From Herbaspirillum sp. SJZ106 (GTDB taxonomy: Bacteria; Pseudomonadota; Gammaproteobacteria; Burkholderiales; Burkholderiaceae_D), in the NCBI RefSeq assembly GCF_006715495.1, contig NZ_VFNI01000002.1:186001-250000 (forward strand): 64,000 nt of DNA, given 5' to 3'. Positions 25,804 through 34,604 of this stretch are shown here, in pieces (within the stretch, counting starts at the first letter, position 1; the number at the start of each line of letters is the position of its first letter). A program made the position numbers and the translations under genes. The notes below the pieces were generated by a model, which was not told the DNA's origin, made no database searches, and saw only the letters and a list, made by a program, of their open reading frames with translations.

Positions 25804-26835
25804 ATGACTTTCGATCGCCGCAAATTCCTCATCACCGGGGCAGGTTCCGTCGCGTTGGCCGCATCCGGCGTGATGGGCGCACCCTGGATTCGCCGTGCAC
25901 ATGCGGCCGAGTTCACCTACAAGGTCGGTACCGACTTGCCGGCTTCGCACCCGCTCAATACGCGTATCCAGGAAGCGGCCGATGCCATCAGGAAGGAAAC
26001 CGACGGGCGCATGGAAATCCGCCTGTTCCCCAACAACCAGTTGGGCGGCGATCCCGACATGTTCGCCCAGTTGCGCGCAGGCGCGCTGGAGTTCTTCACC
26101 TTGTCCGGGGTGAACGCACTGTCGGCGCTGGTGCCGAAGACGGCGATTTCGGGCGTCGGCTTTGCCTTCAAGGATTACAACCAGGTGTTCTCGGCGCTGG
26201 ACGGCGAACTGGGCGCACACCTGCGCGGCCTGATCAACAAGGCGGGACTGGAAGTGCAGGACAAGATCTGGGACAACGGCTTCCGCCAGATCACCAGCAG
26301 CGTCAAGCCGATCGCCACGCCGGGCGACCTGAAAGGCATGAAGATCCGCGTTCCGCCGGGACGCGTATGGATTTCCTTGTTCCGGGCCCTGTCGGCGGCG
26401 CCCACTTCGATCAGCTTCAATGAAGTGTATTCGTCGCTGCAGACCCGGGTGGTGGAAGGCCAGGAGAATGCACTGGCGGTGATCGATTCGGCCAAGCTGT
26501 TCGAAGTCCAGAAGTATTGCTCGATGACCAGCCACATGTGGGATGGCTTCTGGTTCCTGGGCAACCGCAACGCCTGGCAGAAGTTGCCCTCCAGCGTGCG
26601 CGACGTGGTGTCCAGGCATCTCAATGCCCATGCGATGAAGCAGCGCGAAGATGTCGCCAGGCTGAATGCTTCGCTGCAAAAGGACCTGGAGGCGAAAGGC
26701 CTGGTCTTCAACCGGCCCAACATCGATGCCTTCCGCGATGTGCTCAAGAAGGGCGGTTTCTATGCCGAGATGCAAAAGACCTTCGGCGATGAAGAATGGT
26801 CGCTGCTCGAAAAAGTCACAGGGAAGCTGGCATGA
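25804..26835 (+). CDS. TRAP transporter substrate-binding protein DctP (system 2)
   Basis: A 343-residue TRAP solute receptor with a classic twin-arginine signal (DRRKFLITGAG, cleavage after AHA near residue 37). The mature protein begins AEFTYKVGTDLPASHP, with LFPNNQLGGDPD, LKGMKIRVPPG and ISFNEVYSSLQTRVVEGQENA. The arginine in KIRVP is expected to bind a carboxylate. It is clearly paralogous to the receptor at 15653-16681 over its whole length. It overlaps the fused permease by 4 nt. An AAGGAGATAGCA ribosome-binding site precedes the start. Confidence 0.94.
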   Translation: MTFDRRKFLITGAGSVALAASGVMGAPWIRRAHAAEFTYKVGTDLPASHPLNTRIQEAADAIRKETDGRMEIRLFPNNQLGGDPDMFAQLRAGALEFFTLSGVNALSALVPKTAISGVGFAFKDYNQVFSALDGELGAHLRGLINKAGLEVQDKIWDNGFRQITSSVKPIATPGDLKGMKIRVPPGRVWISLFRALSAAPTSISFNEVYSSLQTRVVEGQENALAVIDSAKLFEVQKYCSMTSHMWDGFWFLGNRNAWQKLPSSVRDVVSRHLNAHAMKQREDVARLNASLQKDLEAKGLVFNRPNIDAFRDVLKKGGFYAEMQKTFGDEEWSLLEKVTGKLA

Positions 26836-28727
26836 CTCCGGCCATCGCTGAAGAGTTCGCCGCAGCGCGCGGCGGCGAGGCAGTGGTTGCCGGGCCGCCG
26901 CATTCCATGCCCGGCTGGCTCAAGCGCATCGACCATGCGCTGGGGCTGATGGTGGCCGTGCCGGCCGCGCTGCTGGTGCTGGCGGAGATCGTGCTGCTGT
27001 TTTCCGGCGTGGTGATGCGGTATGCCTTCCACAACCCCTTGTCCTGGGGCGATGAGCTGGCGGCGATATTGTTCCTCTGGCTGGCGATGACCGGCGCGGC
27101 CACCGCCTTGCATCGCGGTGCGCACATGCGGATGACGGCCATCGTCAACCGTGCGGGAAAAGAGTGGGGCAAGATCTGGGACAACGTCGCCCTGATGTCC
27201 AGCATGCTGTTCCTCGGCCTGATCCTGGCGCCGGCATGGGCCTTCATCAGCCAGCAATGGGGATTGGTGACGCCGGCGCTGGAGTTCAACGATGGCTGGC
27301 GCGTGGCCGGGATCATGTATGCGGTGCTTTGCATGCTGGCCATGTGCATCGTCCGCCTGCTGGCGATCGGCTGGAAGCAGATGCTCGGCGGCATCTGCAT
27401 GGTGGCGCTGGCGGTGTTCGCGCTGGAGTTCAGCGGCCCGCTGCTCAAGGACCTGGGCAACCTCAACTTGCTGATCTTCTTCGTCGGCGTGGTCGGCTTC
27501 ACGGTGCTCAGCGGCATGCCGATCGCCTTCTCGTTCGGCCTGGCGACGTTCTCCTATTTGTCGCTGTCGACTACGATGCCGCTGGAAATCGTGGTCAGCC
27601 GGATGGACGAGGGCATGTCGCAGCTGCTGTTGCTGGCGGTGCCGATGTTCGTTTTCCTAGGCTTGCTGATCGAGATGACCGGCATGGCCAAGGCGATGAT
27701 CAATTTCCTGGCCTCGTTGCTGGGGCATGTCCGGGGCGGCTTGTCGTATGTGCTGGTGGGGGCGATGTACCTGATTTCCGGAATTTCGGGGTCGAAAGCG
27801 GCGGACATGGCGGCGGTGGCGCCGATCCTGTTTCCAGAGATGACCAAGCGCGGGGAGAAGCCGGGCGAGCTGGTGGCATTGCTGTCGGCCACCGGCGCCC
27901 AGACCGAGACGGTGCCGCCGAGCATTGTGTTGATTACCATCGGTTCGGTCACCGGCGTATCGATCTCGGCGCTGTTTACCGGCGGCTTGCTGCCGGGCCT
28001 GGTGCTGGGTCTGGCCTTGTGCGTCCTGGTCTGGTGGCGCGCCCGCAAGACGACGCCGTCGGCGGCGCGGGCCTCGGGCCGCGAAGTCGGCAGCACCTTG
28101 CTGGTGGCCATTCCGGCGCTGGCGCTGCCGGTCGTGATCCGGGTGGCGGTGGTCGAAGGCGTGGCCACCGCCACCGAAGTGTCGACGGTGGGCATCGTGT
28201 ATGCCGTCGTTGCCGGCCTGCTGCTGTACCGCACCTTCAACTGGAAACGCATCGGGCCGATGCTGGTGGAAACGGCGGCCCTGTCCGGCGCCATCCTCAT
28301 CATCATCGGCACCGCCACGGCGATGGCATGGTCGCTGACCCAGTCCGGCTTTTCGCACAACCTGGCGCTGTTCATGGAGAACCTGCCGGGTGGGGCGATC
28401 GGTTTCATGGCCATGTCGATCGTGCTGTTCGTGGTGCTGGGCAGCGTGCTGGAGGGGATTCCCGCCATCGTGCTGTTCGGGCCGCTGATGTTCCCGATCG
28501 CCCGCGAGGTGGGCATCCATGAGGTGCAATACGCGATGGTGGTGATCCTGTCGATGGGCCTGGGCCTGTTCTCGCCGCCGTTCGGCGTCGGCTACTACGG
28601 CGCCTGCGCGGTCAGCAAGACCCATCCCGATGCCGGCATCAAACCGATCATCGGCTACATGGTCGCGCTGCTGATCGGCATCATCGTGGTCGCGGCCATC
28701 CCGTGGATCTCGATCGGGTTCCTCTGA
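26832..28727 (+). CDS. TRAP transporter fused permease DctQM (system 2)
   Basis: A 631-residue fused TRAP permease. The DctQ-like part (about residues 25-190) contains WGDELAAILFLWLAMTGAA, and the DctM-like part follows with SYVLVGAMYLISGISGSKAADM and GSVLEGIPAIVLFGPLMFP. The start ATG overlaps the dctP stop. Domain order, overlaps and many segments are the same as in system 1, so one system is a duplicate of the other. A strong terminator (28765-28793) ends the operon. Along with the preceding dehydrogenases it suggests coupled uptake and oxidation of one compound class. Confidence 0.94.
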   Translation: MTPAIAEEFAAARGGEAVVAGPPHSMPGWLKRIDHALGLMVAVPAALLVLAEIVLLFSGVVMRYAFHNPLSWGDELAAILFLWLAMTGAATALHRGAHMRMTAIVNRAGKEWGKIWDNVALMSSMLFLGLILAPAWAFISQQWGLVTPALEFNDGWRVAGIMYAVLCMLAMCIVRLLAIGWKQMLGGICMVALAVFALEFSGPLLKDLGNLNLLIFFVGVVGFTVLSGMPIAFSFGLATFSYLSLSTTMPLEIVVSRMDEGMSQLLLLAVPMFVFLGLLIEMTGMAKAMINFLASLLGHVRGGLSYVLVGAMYLISGISGSKAADMAAVAPILFPEMTKRGEKPGELVALLSATGAQTETVPPSIVLITIGSVTGVSISALFTGGLLPGLVLGLALCVLVWWRARKTTPSAARASGREVGSTLLVAIPALALPVVIRVAVVEGVATATEVSTVGIVYAVVAGLLLYRTFNWKRIGPMLVETAALSGAILIIIGTATAMAWSLTQSGFSHNLALFMENLPGGAIGFMAMSIVLFVVLGSVLEGIPAIVLFGPLMFPIAREVGIHEVQYAMVVILSMGLGLFSPPFGVGYYGACAVSKTHPDAGIKPIIGYMVALLIGIIVVAAIPWISIGFL

Positions 28728-28764
28728 TATCGGAAACACATTCCGCAGCTTGGTATGTGGATTT

Positions 28765-28793
28765 GGCGGCAACTCCGGTTGCCGCCTTTTTTT
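28765..28793 (+). terminator. Intrinsic terminator of the TRAP system 2 operon
   Basis: A GGCGGCAAC / GTTGCCGCC stem with a 4-nt loop is followed by seven T, 37 bp after the dctQM stop. Confidence 0.92.
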
Positions 28794-28820
28794 ATGTGCG
28801 ACGGACCGGCGGAGAAAACA

Positions 28821-28856
28821 GCGCGGGAATCAGCGCGGGAATCAGCTGGGGAATCG
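28821..28856 (+). repeat. Three 12-bp tandem repeats between convergent operons
   Basis: Two exact copies and one diverged copy of a 12-bp unit (GCGCGGGAATCA) lie head to tail in the noncoding space between the TRAP terminator and the convergent DUF1537 gene. Confidence 0.75.
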
Positions 28857-28946
28857 GCACGACAAAGCGATACCCGCCGGACTGGGCCGGATGGGTATCA
28901 GCGGAGGGGGGAAAATGGAGAAGGAAGAGGATGCGACGACGACGGT

Positions 28947-30359
28947 TCAAAGGTTGTTGCCGCGCAATGCCGTGACGAAGAAATCGGCATTGCCCATCTG
29001 GCCGCCTTTCAGGGAAATTTCCAATCCGCGCAATTCTTCCTTGTCGGAGATGACTTGGCACAATGGGGCGCCCGGCGCCAGCTTGGCCGAGATTTCCAGC
29101 GCGTCCGGCCCCAGCACCTGCGTGATCTGGCTGGACGTATCGCCGCCGGAGAGGATCAGGCGCTGCAGCGGCGCCGCCTTGAGGATGGCTTGCGTGAGCA
29201 GGCCCAGGCGCTGGCCCAGCAGGCGTCCGCCCTGGTGGCGCGCCTGTTCGCGGTCCATGCCGCGCTGCGCCAGGCTGGCGATCATGGCATCGATGCGCGC
29301 ATCACCGGGGCCGCGCGCGGTATGGATGATGACGCTGCGCCCGGCGTGCAACGCGGCGACGGCCCGTCGCGCCATCGTCGCCTGCGCGTCTTGCCAGGTG
29401 TCGTCGCCGACCAGTGCGGTCGCGTCGACGGCGATCTCTTCAAAGCCGGCATCGATGGCGGCATCGACCTGCTGCGCGCTGAGCGGCGAGGCGCTGCCTG
29501 AGACGGCCAGGATGCAGGCGGCGGCATCCACATGCCGGTAACTGCGGCTGGCTTGCGGCAAGCGGCCTTGCGATTGCCACCATTGGGTCAGCGCATATTC
29601 CAGGCCTGAAGAGCCGACGGCGAAGAGCGTTTTGCGCGATGCCCGGCGCAATTGCGCTTCACGCTCCAGCAGCCGTCCGAGCTCGGTCAGGTGATCGCTG
29701 CTGGCGGTATCGAGCAGCACGGCGGCGGCGTCGGCAAACTGCGCATCCAGTTCCTGTTCGCGCACCTGCGGCGCAAGTTCGAACAAGGGCAGGTGAAAAT
29801 TGCCGATCGGCAGTGCGGTTTGCCGGCCCAGGTGCGCGGCCAGGTCGCCTTCATCCATCGGCGTGACGGGGTGGCGGCGCATGATGGGATGGCGGTCGAT
29901 ACGGTAGACCCGGCCGTCGGTGCCCGAACGCGCAAACAGGTTCCCGAACAGGCAATAGCGCTGCAGCGCCGGCGTGCCGGCAACGATGGGAATCGCATCG
30001 GCGCCGATCTGGGCGCGCGCGATCTCCATGACCCGGCCGATGCTGCCGATGGCCGGCGAACTGTCGAAGGTCGAGCACACCTTGTAATGCACGATGGGCG
30101 CATCCAGGGCGTGCAGCGCCTGGAACACCGGCGGCAGGGCGACATCCATTTCCGCCGGCGACATGCCGCGGCTGTCGCCGGCCACGCCGATGGCGTCGAA
30201 GCCGCCCAGCCGCTCCAGCATGGCCGGCGTGGGCGCTTTCAGAAAGAGCGCGCAACGCAGTCCGGAGAAGGCAAGCACTTCGAGCGCATCGGTCGAGCCG
30301 GTGAAATCGTCGCCATAGAATGCCAGGCGCAAGGTCGGGGATTGTCCGTTGCCGCGCAT
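28947..30359 (-). CDS. oiaK: DUF1537-family four-carbon acid-sugar kinase, OiaK-like
   Basis: A 470-residue two-domain DUF1537 kinase. The N-terminal domain starts with FYGDDFTGSTDALEVLA, the family's substrate-side signature. The C-terminal nucleotide-binding domain carries LILSGGDTSSQITQVLG. Characterised members phosphorylate 3-oxo-tetronates or 3-oxo-isoapionate. The gene lies 2 nt downstream of a RuBisCO-like protein, exactly the pairing described for 3-oxo-isoapionate kinase with its decarboxylase, so OiaK is the best guess. The symbol is by context only. ATG 30359 is chosen for that spacing and family N-terminus. A tetronate substrate is the alternative. Confidence 0.75.
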   Translation of the reverse strand: MRGNGQSPTLRLAFYGDDFTGSTDALEVLAFSGLRCALFLKAPTPAMLERLGGFDAIGVAGDSRGMSPAEMDVALPPVFQALHALDAPIVHYKVCSTFDSSPAIGSIGRVMEIARAQIGADAIPIVAGTPALQRYCLFGNLFARSGTDGRVYRIDRHPIMRRHPVTPMDEGDLAAHLGRQTALPIGNFHLPLFELAPQVREQELDAQFADAAAVLLDTASSDHLTELGRLLEREAQLRRASRKTLFAVGSSGLEYALTQWWQSQGRLPQASRSYRHVDAAACILAVSGSASPLSAQQVDAAIDAGFEEIAVDATALVGDDTWQDAQATMARRAVAALHAGRSVIIHTARGPGDARIDAMIASLAQRGMDREQARHQGGRLLGQRLGLLTQAILKAAPLQRLILSGGDTSSQITQVLGPDALEISAKLAPGAPLCQVISDKEELRGLEISLKGGQMGNADFFVTALRGNNL

Positions 30360-30361
30360 GC

Positions 30362-31639
30362 TCAGTCCTTGTTGAAATAAGCCAGTGCCGCCTTCAGCGC
30401 CGGACGGGTCTGGGCATATTGTTCCAGCGAGACGCCCGACACTGCCGCCTCCCATCCTTCCTTCATGCTGGCCACGCCCGCTGCGATTCCTTGCGGATGC
30501 CCGATGATGCCGCCGCCGGCCAGGTGCATCAGGTCGGTGGATTGCAGCAGGCGGTACAGGTCGGGCGCTTGTCCGGCCCATTGCCCGGAAGAGAACACCG
30601 GCATCAGCGGCCGGGTGCCGGCGAAACCGGCCAGGCACTGCCTGGCCGAAGCGATCACGGAATCGTCCGGTTCCCAGAATTTGCCGCGCAGGCCGTTGAC
30701 GTGCAGATGGTCCACCCCTGCCAGGCGCCACAGCTTCTGGTAGGCGGTGAACGAGAAACCGAGATGGGGAAAGCGCGTGAACGCGCCCCAGCCATTGCGA
30801 TGGCCGTGGATCGGCAACTGCGTGTGGCGGCGCAGATGCTCTACCCCGGCAAAGCCGACCCAGTTGGCGCTGACCATCACGCAGGTGCCGCCGGCAGCCA
30901 GCACGGCGTCATGGCGCTGGCGCAGCTCTTCGATGCTGCCTGAGATATTGATGGCATACATGGGCATGCGTCCCAGGCGGTCGGCATGGCGCTTGAGCAC
31001 CGGCATGACGGCTTGCAGGCGGGCGTCGAAGCTGGCGTAGTCGGGATCGGACAGCAGTTCGTCGTCCTTGATGAAGTCGATGCCGGCCGCGCATAGCGCA
31101 TCGACCATTTCCGCCGTTTGTTCAGGCGACAGGCCGATGCTCGGCTTGATGATGGTGCCGACGATGGGGCGGCCATGCACCCCGGCGAATGCGCGTGTGC
31201 CTTCGATGCCGAACCTGGGGCCGGGAAAGCGCGCGGCGTAATCGTCCGGCATGTCGATGTCGAGGATGCGCAGGCCGGTGATCTCGCCCAGCTCGAACAG
31301 GTTGCCGGCGACGGTGGCCAGCAGCGAAGGCAGGTTGGCGCCGACATTGGCGCACGGGAAGGCGATTTCTATTTCACCGCGATGGAACACGCCTTGATGG
31401 CCGTTGCGTTCGGCGTGGGCGCTGCGCAGCGACGGCTCCATGGCCGGCGGCAGCATGGCGACATGGGTGACGCGGGCGCGCGAACGTTGCTTGAGCTCTT
31501 CGGTTTCGCCGGGCAGGGAAAGAAAGGTCCCGCTGGATTGTTCGCCGGCGATGATTTCCGCCGCCTTCGGAATGGGGACGGTGCTTTCGACGAAATAGCG
31601 GGCGGTGAATTCTTTGCGTGGAGAAGGTTGGTTTGGCAT
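30362..31639 (-). CDS. oiaX: RuBisCO-like protein, probable 3-oxo-isoapionate-4-phosphate decarboxylase (OiaX-like)
   Basis: A 425-residue form IV RuBisCO-like protein. Active-site equivalents are visible: K165 in GTIIKPSIGL, and the carbamate/metal site K191-D193-E194 in DFIKDDELL. HGHRNGWGAF, HVNGLRGKFWE, SSGQW and GGGIIGHPQG are also present. All metal-site residues are kept, so catalysis is likely, though not CO2 fixation. RuBisCO-like proteins next to a DUF1537 kinase decarboxylate 3-oxo-isoapionate 4-phosphate to an erythrulose phosphate in D-apionate catabolism. The MtnW-type methionine-salvage role is less likely, because no mtn genes are near. LysR at 31899 is divergent. Confidence 0.82.
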   Translation of the reverse strand: MPNQPSPRKEFTARYFVESTVPIPKAAEIIAGEQSSGTFLSLPGETEELKQRSRARVTHVAMLPPAMEPSLRSAHAERNGHQGVFHRGEIEIAFPCANVGANLPSLLATVAGNLFELGEITGLRILDIDMPDDYAARFPGPRFGIEGTRAFAGVHGRPIVGTIIKPSIGLSPEQTAEMVDALCAAGIDFIKDDELLSDPDYASFDARLQAVMPVLKRHADRLGRMPMYAINISGSIEELRQRHDAVLAAGGTCVMVSANWVGFAGVEHLRRHTQLPIHGHRNGWGAFTRFPHLGFSFTAYQKLWRLAGVDHLHVNGLRGKFWEPDDSVIASARQCLAGFAGTRPLMPVFSSGQWAGQAPDLYRLLQSTDLMHLAGGGIIGHPQGIAAGVASMKEGWEAAVSGVSLEQYAQTRPALKAALAYFNKD

Positions 31640-31898
31640 GTCGGCTACGGGTTATTGGCAGCGCCGTATGGTGTTGTCGTATGGCGCAGCAAGGTCGTCT
31701 CTTGTCGTTTGAGTTGGGATGGCGCACACCGGGCGGCCAGTGTCGAATATAAGATTGACCGTCAAAAGCATCAAACGATATGATTTCTGGACGCCCTGCA
31801 AAAAACTCACAATAGCGAAGACAGGCCACACCAGGATTGCCCGTGCCATCGTCTCTGCACGACACCCCCGGGCATGCAGAACAGAGGAGACATGCCAG

Positions 31899-32804
31899 AT
31901 GGCATATGTTGCGCCAACGCGGATACCCCGCCCGTCCCTGAATGCGCTGCGCGCGTTTGAAGCGACCGCGCGCTTGCGCAGCTTCGGCGCGGCGGCCGAA
32001 GAGCTGTCGGTCACGCATGGCGCGGTGAGCCGGCATATCCGCTCGCTGGAAGACACGCTGGGCGTCATGCTGCTCATGCGCAACGCCCATTCGACCGAAC
32101 CTACCCCGGAAGGCGCGCGGCTCGCGGAAGGGCTGTCGCGCGCCTTCAACCTGATCCAGGCCAGCGTGGAGCAGGTCAAGCCGGGGCCGTTGATCCTCTC
32201 CTGTTCCGAGTCCATCATGATGTATTGGCTGCTGCCGCGGCTGGCGCAGTTCCACGACCGCTATCCGGACATCAAGGTCAGCTTCAACATGAACCATGGC
32301 CATGTCGATTTCGCGCGCGACAACGTGAGCGTGGCGATCCGCATCAATACCATCGAGCCGCCGCGTGACATTGTGCCCATCGAGTTGGTGCCGGAGTGGA
32401 TCGGGCCGGTGTGCACGCCGGAATACATGCGCTCATTCAGCCTGCGCATCCCGGCCGATTTGGCCCGGGTGCGCCTGCTGGCCACCAAGACGCGCCCGCA
32501 GGCCTGGCAAGAGTGGTGCGACGCTTCCGGCCAGGCCGGAGTGCAGCCCGTCATCGCGGAGGCCTTCGAGCATTTCTACCTGCTGATCCAGGCGGCGAAA
32601 TGCGGATTGGGCGTGGCCAATGTCCCGCGCATGCTGGTGCGCGACGAACTGCGTTCGGGCGCCCTGGTGGCGCCGTTCGGTTTTGTGCCGGGACCGCACC
32701 ACCTGGTGCTGTGGGTGGCGCCGCATATGGCCGGACGCCACCAGGCCGATGCGCTGGTGGCGTGGCTGAAGCAGGAACTGGACGCCGCCGAAGGCGCTGC
32801 CTGA
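31899..32804 (+). CDS. LysR-type regulator, GcvA-like, divergent from RuBisCO-like gene
   Basis: A 301-residue LysR regulator beginning MAYVAPTRIPRPSLNALRAF. The helix-turn-helix region is RSFGAAAEELSVTHGAVSRHI and the effector domain follows. The ATG at 31899 is preferred over the in-frame start at 31719 because GAGGAGACATGCCAG precedes it and the family N-terminus fits. A 259-bp region separates it from the divergent RuBisCO-like/kinase operon, which it most likely activates in response to the acid sugar or an intermediate. The next gene is convergent. Confidence 0.86.
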   Translation: MAYVAPTRIPRPSLNALRAFEATARLRSFGAAAEELSVTHGAVSRHIRSLEDTLGVMLLMRNAHSTEPTPEGARLAEGLSRAFNLIQASVEQVKPGPLILSCSESIMMYWLLPRLAQFHDRYPDIKVSFNMNHGHVDFARDNVSVAIRINTIEPPRDIVPIELVPEWIGPVCTPEYMRSFSLRIPADLARVRLLATKTRPQAWQEWCDASGQAGVQPVIAEAFEHFYLLIQAAKCGLGVANVPRMLVRDELRSGALVAPFGFVPGPHHLVLWVAPHMAGRHQADALVAWLKQELDAAEGAA

Positions 32805-32815
32805 ACCGTGCTTGC

Positions 32816-33574
32816 TTACATCGCCGAACCGCCATCGGCGTTGTAGACCGAGCCGGTCACGAACGACGATTCATCCGACGCCAGGAAGGCCACGACCGCA
32901 GCGATTTCATGCGGCTGCGCGCCGCGCGCCAGGGGCGTGGACGCCATGATGGTATCGACGAAACCAGCCGGCTTGGTTTCCAGCTGGCGGGCCACGAAAT
33001 CGGTCAGGGTGAAAGCGGGCGCGACCACGTTGGCGCGTACGCCGGTCTTGGCGAACTCGCGGGCGATCGATTTGGTCATGGCGATGACGGCGCCCTTTGA
33101 GGTGGCATAGGCCGCCGTGCCCAGCATGCCGCCGCCGCGGATGCCGGCAATCGAGCTGATGTTGACGATGGCGCCGCCAGCCTGCCTGACCATGTGCGGC
33201 AATACCGCTTGGCAGCACAACCAGGTTCCGGTGGTATTGACTTCCATCACCTTGCGGAATTCGGCAGGCGCGATGTCGAGGAAAGGTTTGGCGCTTTCCA
33301 GCCCGGCGCTGTTGACCAGCGCATCGATCCGCCCCCACTTGCCGATGACCGCCTCGGCCATCTTGGCCACGCTGTTTTCATCCGACACGTCGACTGCCAC
33401 GGCCATCGCTTGCAAGCCTTGCGCCTGGAAATGTTGCGCAGTTGCCAAGGCGGCATCTGCGCGCAGGTCGGCAATGGCGACGCGGTAGCCGCGCTGGGCC
33501 AGCGTGAGGGCGGATGCTGCGCCGATACCGCTGGCGCTGCCGGTAACGATGGCGACTTTGGTATTGTTCTCCAT
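32816..33574 (-). CDS. SDR-family oxidoreductase
   Basis: A 252-residue classical short-chain dehydrogenase. VAIVTGSASGIGAASAL is the cofactor motif, with VNSAGLES in place of NNAG. The catalytic residues are S in IVNISSIAG and Y-K in YATSKGAV, and the C-terminal part is FVTGSVYNADGG. An acidic residue in IADLRAD suggests NAD(H). The ATG at 33574 begins the homology; the longer in-frame extension to 33700 is rejected. Its stop is only 12 bp from the convergent LysR stop. By position it may provide an oxidation step for the kinase/RuBisCO-like pathway. Confidence 0.87.
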   Translation of the reverse strand: MENNTKVAIVTGSASGIGAASALTLAQRGYRVAIADLRADAALATAQHFQAQGLQAMAVAVDVSDENSVAKMAEAVIGKWGRIDALVNSAGLESAKPFLDIAPAEFRKVMEVNTTGTWLCCQAVLPHMVRQAGGAIVNISSIAGIRGGGMLGTAAYATSKGAVIAMTKSIAREFAKTGVRANVVAPAFTLTDFVARQLETKPAGFVDTIMASTPLARGAQPHEIAAVVAFLASDESSFVTGSVYNADGGSAM

Positions 33575-33813
33575 GTTTTTTCTGGGTAGGTATTGGGTTG
33601 ATGAATGACGCGCGCAGCCTGAAACCATCACGTCTACGCTGCATCTTAAGAGACGGGTATGCGGCGGGCAAACGATATGAAATCCCGGTAATGTGAGCAA
33701 AAGTCACAGGTGGAAATGGCATGGCGGCGGCCTGAAGGCGGCCAATGTCCTTTTCCTGCGGCATGCGGAATGCGAAAATCCGGGCCGGAACACCTGAACC
33801 AGGAGAAGAATCA

Positions 33814-34344
33814 ATGAGAGACGAAATCAAGATCCGCCCGGAAGAGCATTCCGACATCGGCGCAATCCGGGATGTCACTGAAGCGGCATTCAGGCATGCG
33901 GCGTATTCCAGTCACACGGAGCACTGGATTGTCGATGCCTTGCGGAGAAGCAATCAGCTATCCATTTCCCTTGTGGCCGAGCTCGATGGAAATATAGTCG
34001 GCCATGTCGCCATTTCGCCCGTCAGCATTGCGGCCGGAGTAGCGGGAGTGACCGGGGTGGCTGGCTGGTACGGTCTCGGCCCCATTTCCATCCTGCCTGG
34101 GCACCAGGGAAAAGGCATCGGCTCCGCACTGATGAGGGAGGCGCTGTCCGAACTCAAGGCAAGCAATGCGCAAGGATGTGTCGTCCTTGGCGATCCTAAT
34201 TACTATGGCCGATTCGGGTTCCGCGTTCATGAGGGGCTTTTTTATCCGGGCGTTCCCCCCGAATATTTCCAGGCGCTTGCGTTGAATGGCGGCATGCCCA
34301 CCGGCGAGGTTGCCTACCATGACGCATTCAATGCGACAGAATGA
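33814..34344 (+). CDS. GNAT-family N-acetyltransferase (YhbS-like)
   Basis: A 176-residue GNAT acetyltransferase of the YhbS type. It starts IKIRPEEHSDIGAIRDVTEAAF, and the acetyl-CoA pyrophosphate loop is visible as LPGHQGKGIGSALM (Q/R-x-x-G-x-G/A pattern). It ends with YYGRFGFRV, typical of COG3153 proteins. It transfers an acetyl group from acetyl-CoA to an unknown amine. CAGGAGAAGAATCA precedes the ATG. It is a single-gene unit with no obvious functional tie to neighbours. Confidence 0.87.
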   Translation: MRDEIKIRPEEHSDIGAIRDVTEAAFRHAAYSSHTEHWIVDALRRSNQLSISLVAELDGNIVGHVAISPVSIAAGVAGVTGVAGWYGLGPISILPGHQGKGIGSALMREALSELKASNAQGCVVLGDPNYYGRFGFRVHEGLFYPGVPPEYFQALALNGGMPTGEVAYHDAFNATE

Positions 34345-34604
34345 CGAGAAATAAAAAGAGCAAGACCTGTCATTGCGACCGGCGCGCTATTCTTCTGCCT
34401 CGGGAGCGAATTCCTCAGCAATATCAACGCTCAGTACGAAGTGCCGGCGCAGGTGGGGTGGGTGATCGATACCGGCGCATGCCCTGCTCAATCCGGTAAC
34501 GACACAACCGCTGGCCAAACTTGCGACTGGCGTACCGAACCGATTCAATCGGCCTCGCAACACCTTGAATTGAGGGGGTATGGGGCAAAGTGCCCAGCCG
34601 GTAT

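Noticed and set aside
30362..31639. The RuBisCO-like protein as a true carbon-fixing RuBisCO
   Set aside because: It lacks the form I/II small-subunit partner, phosphoribulokinase neighbours and the loop 6 pattern; the kinase neighbour points to decarboxylation of an acid sugar.
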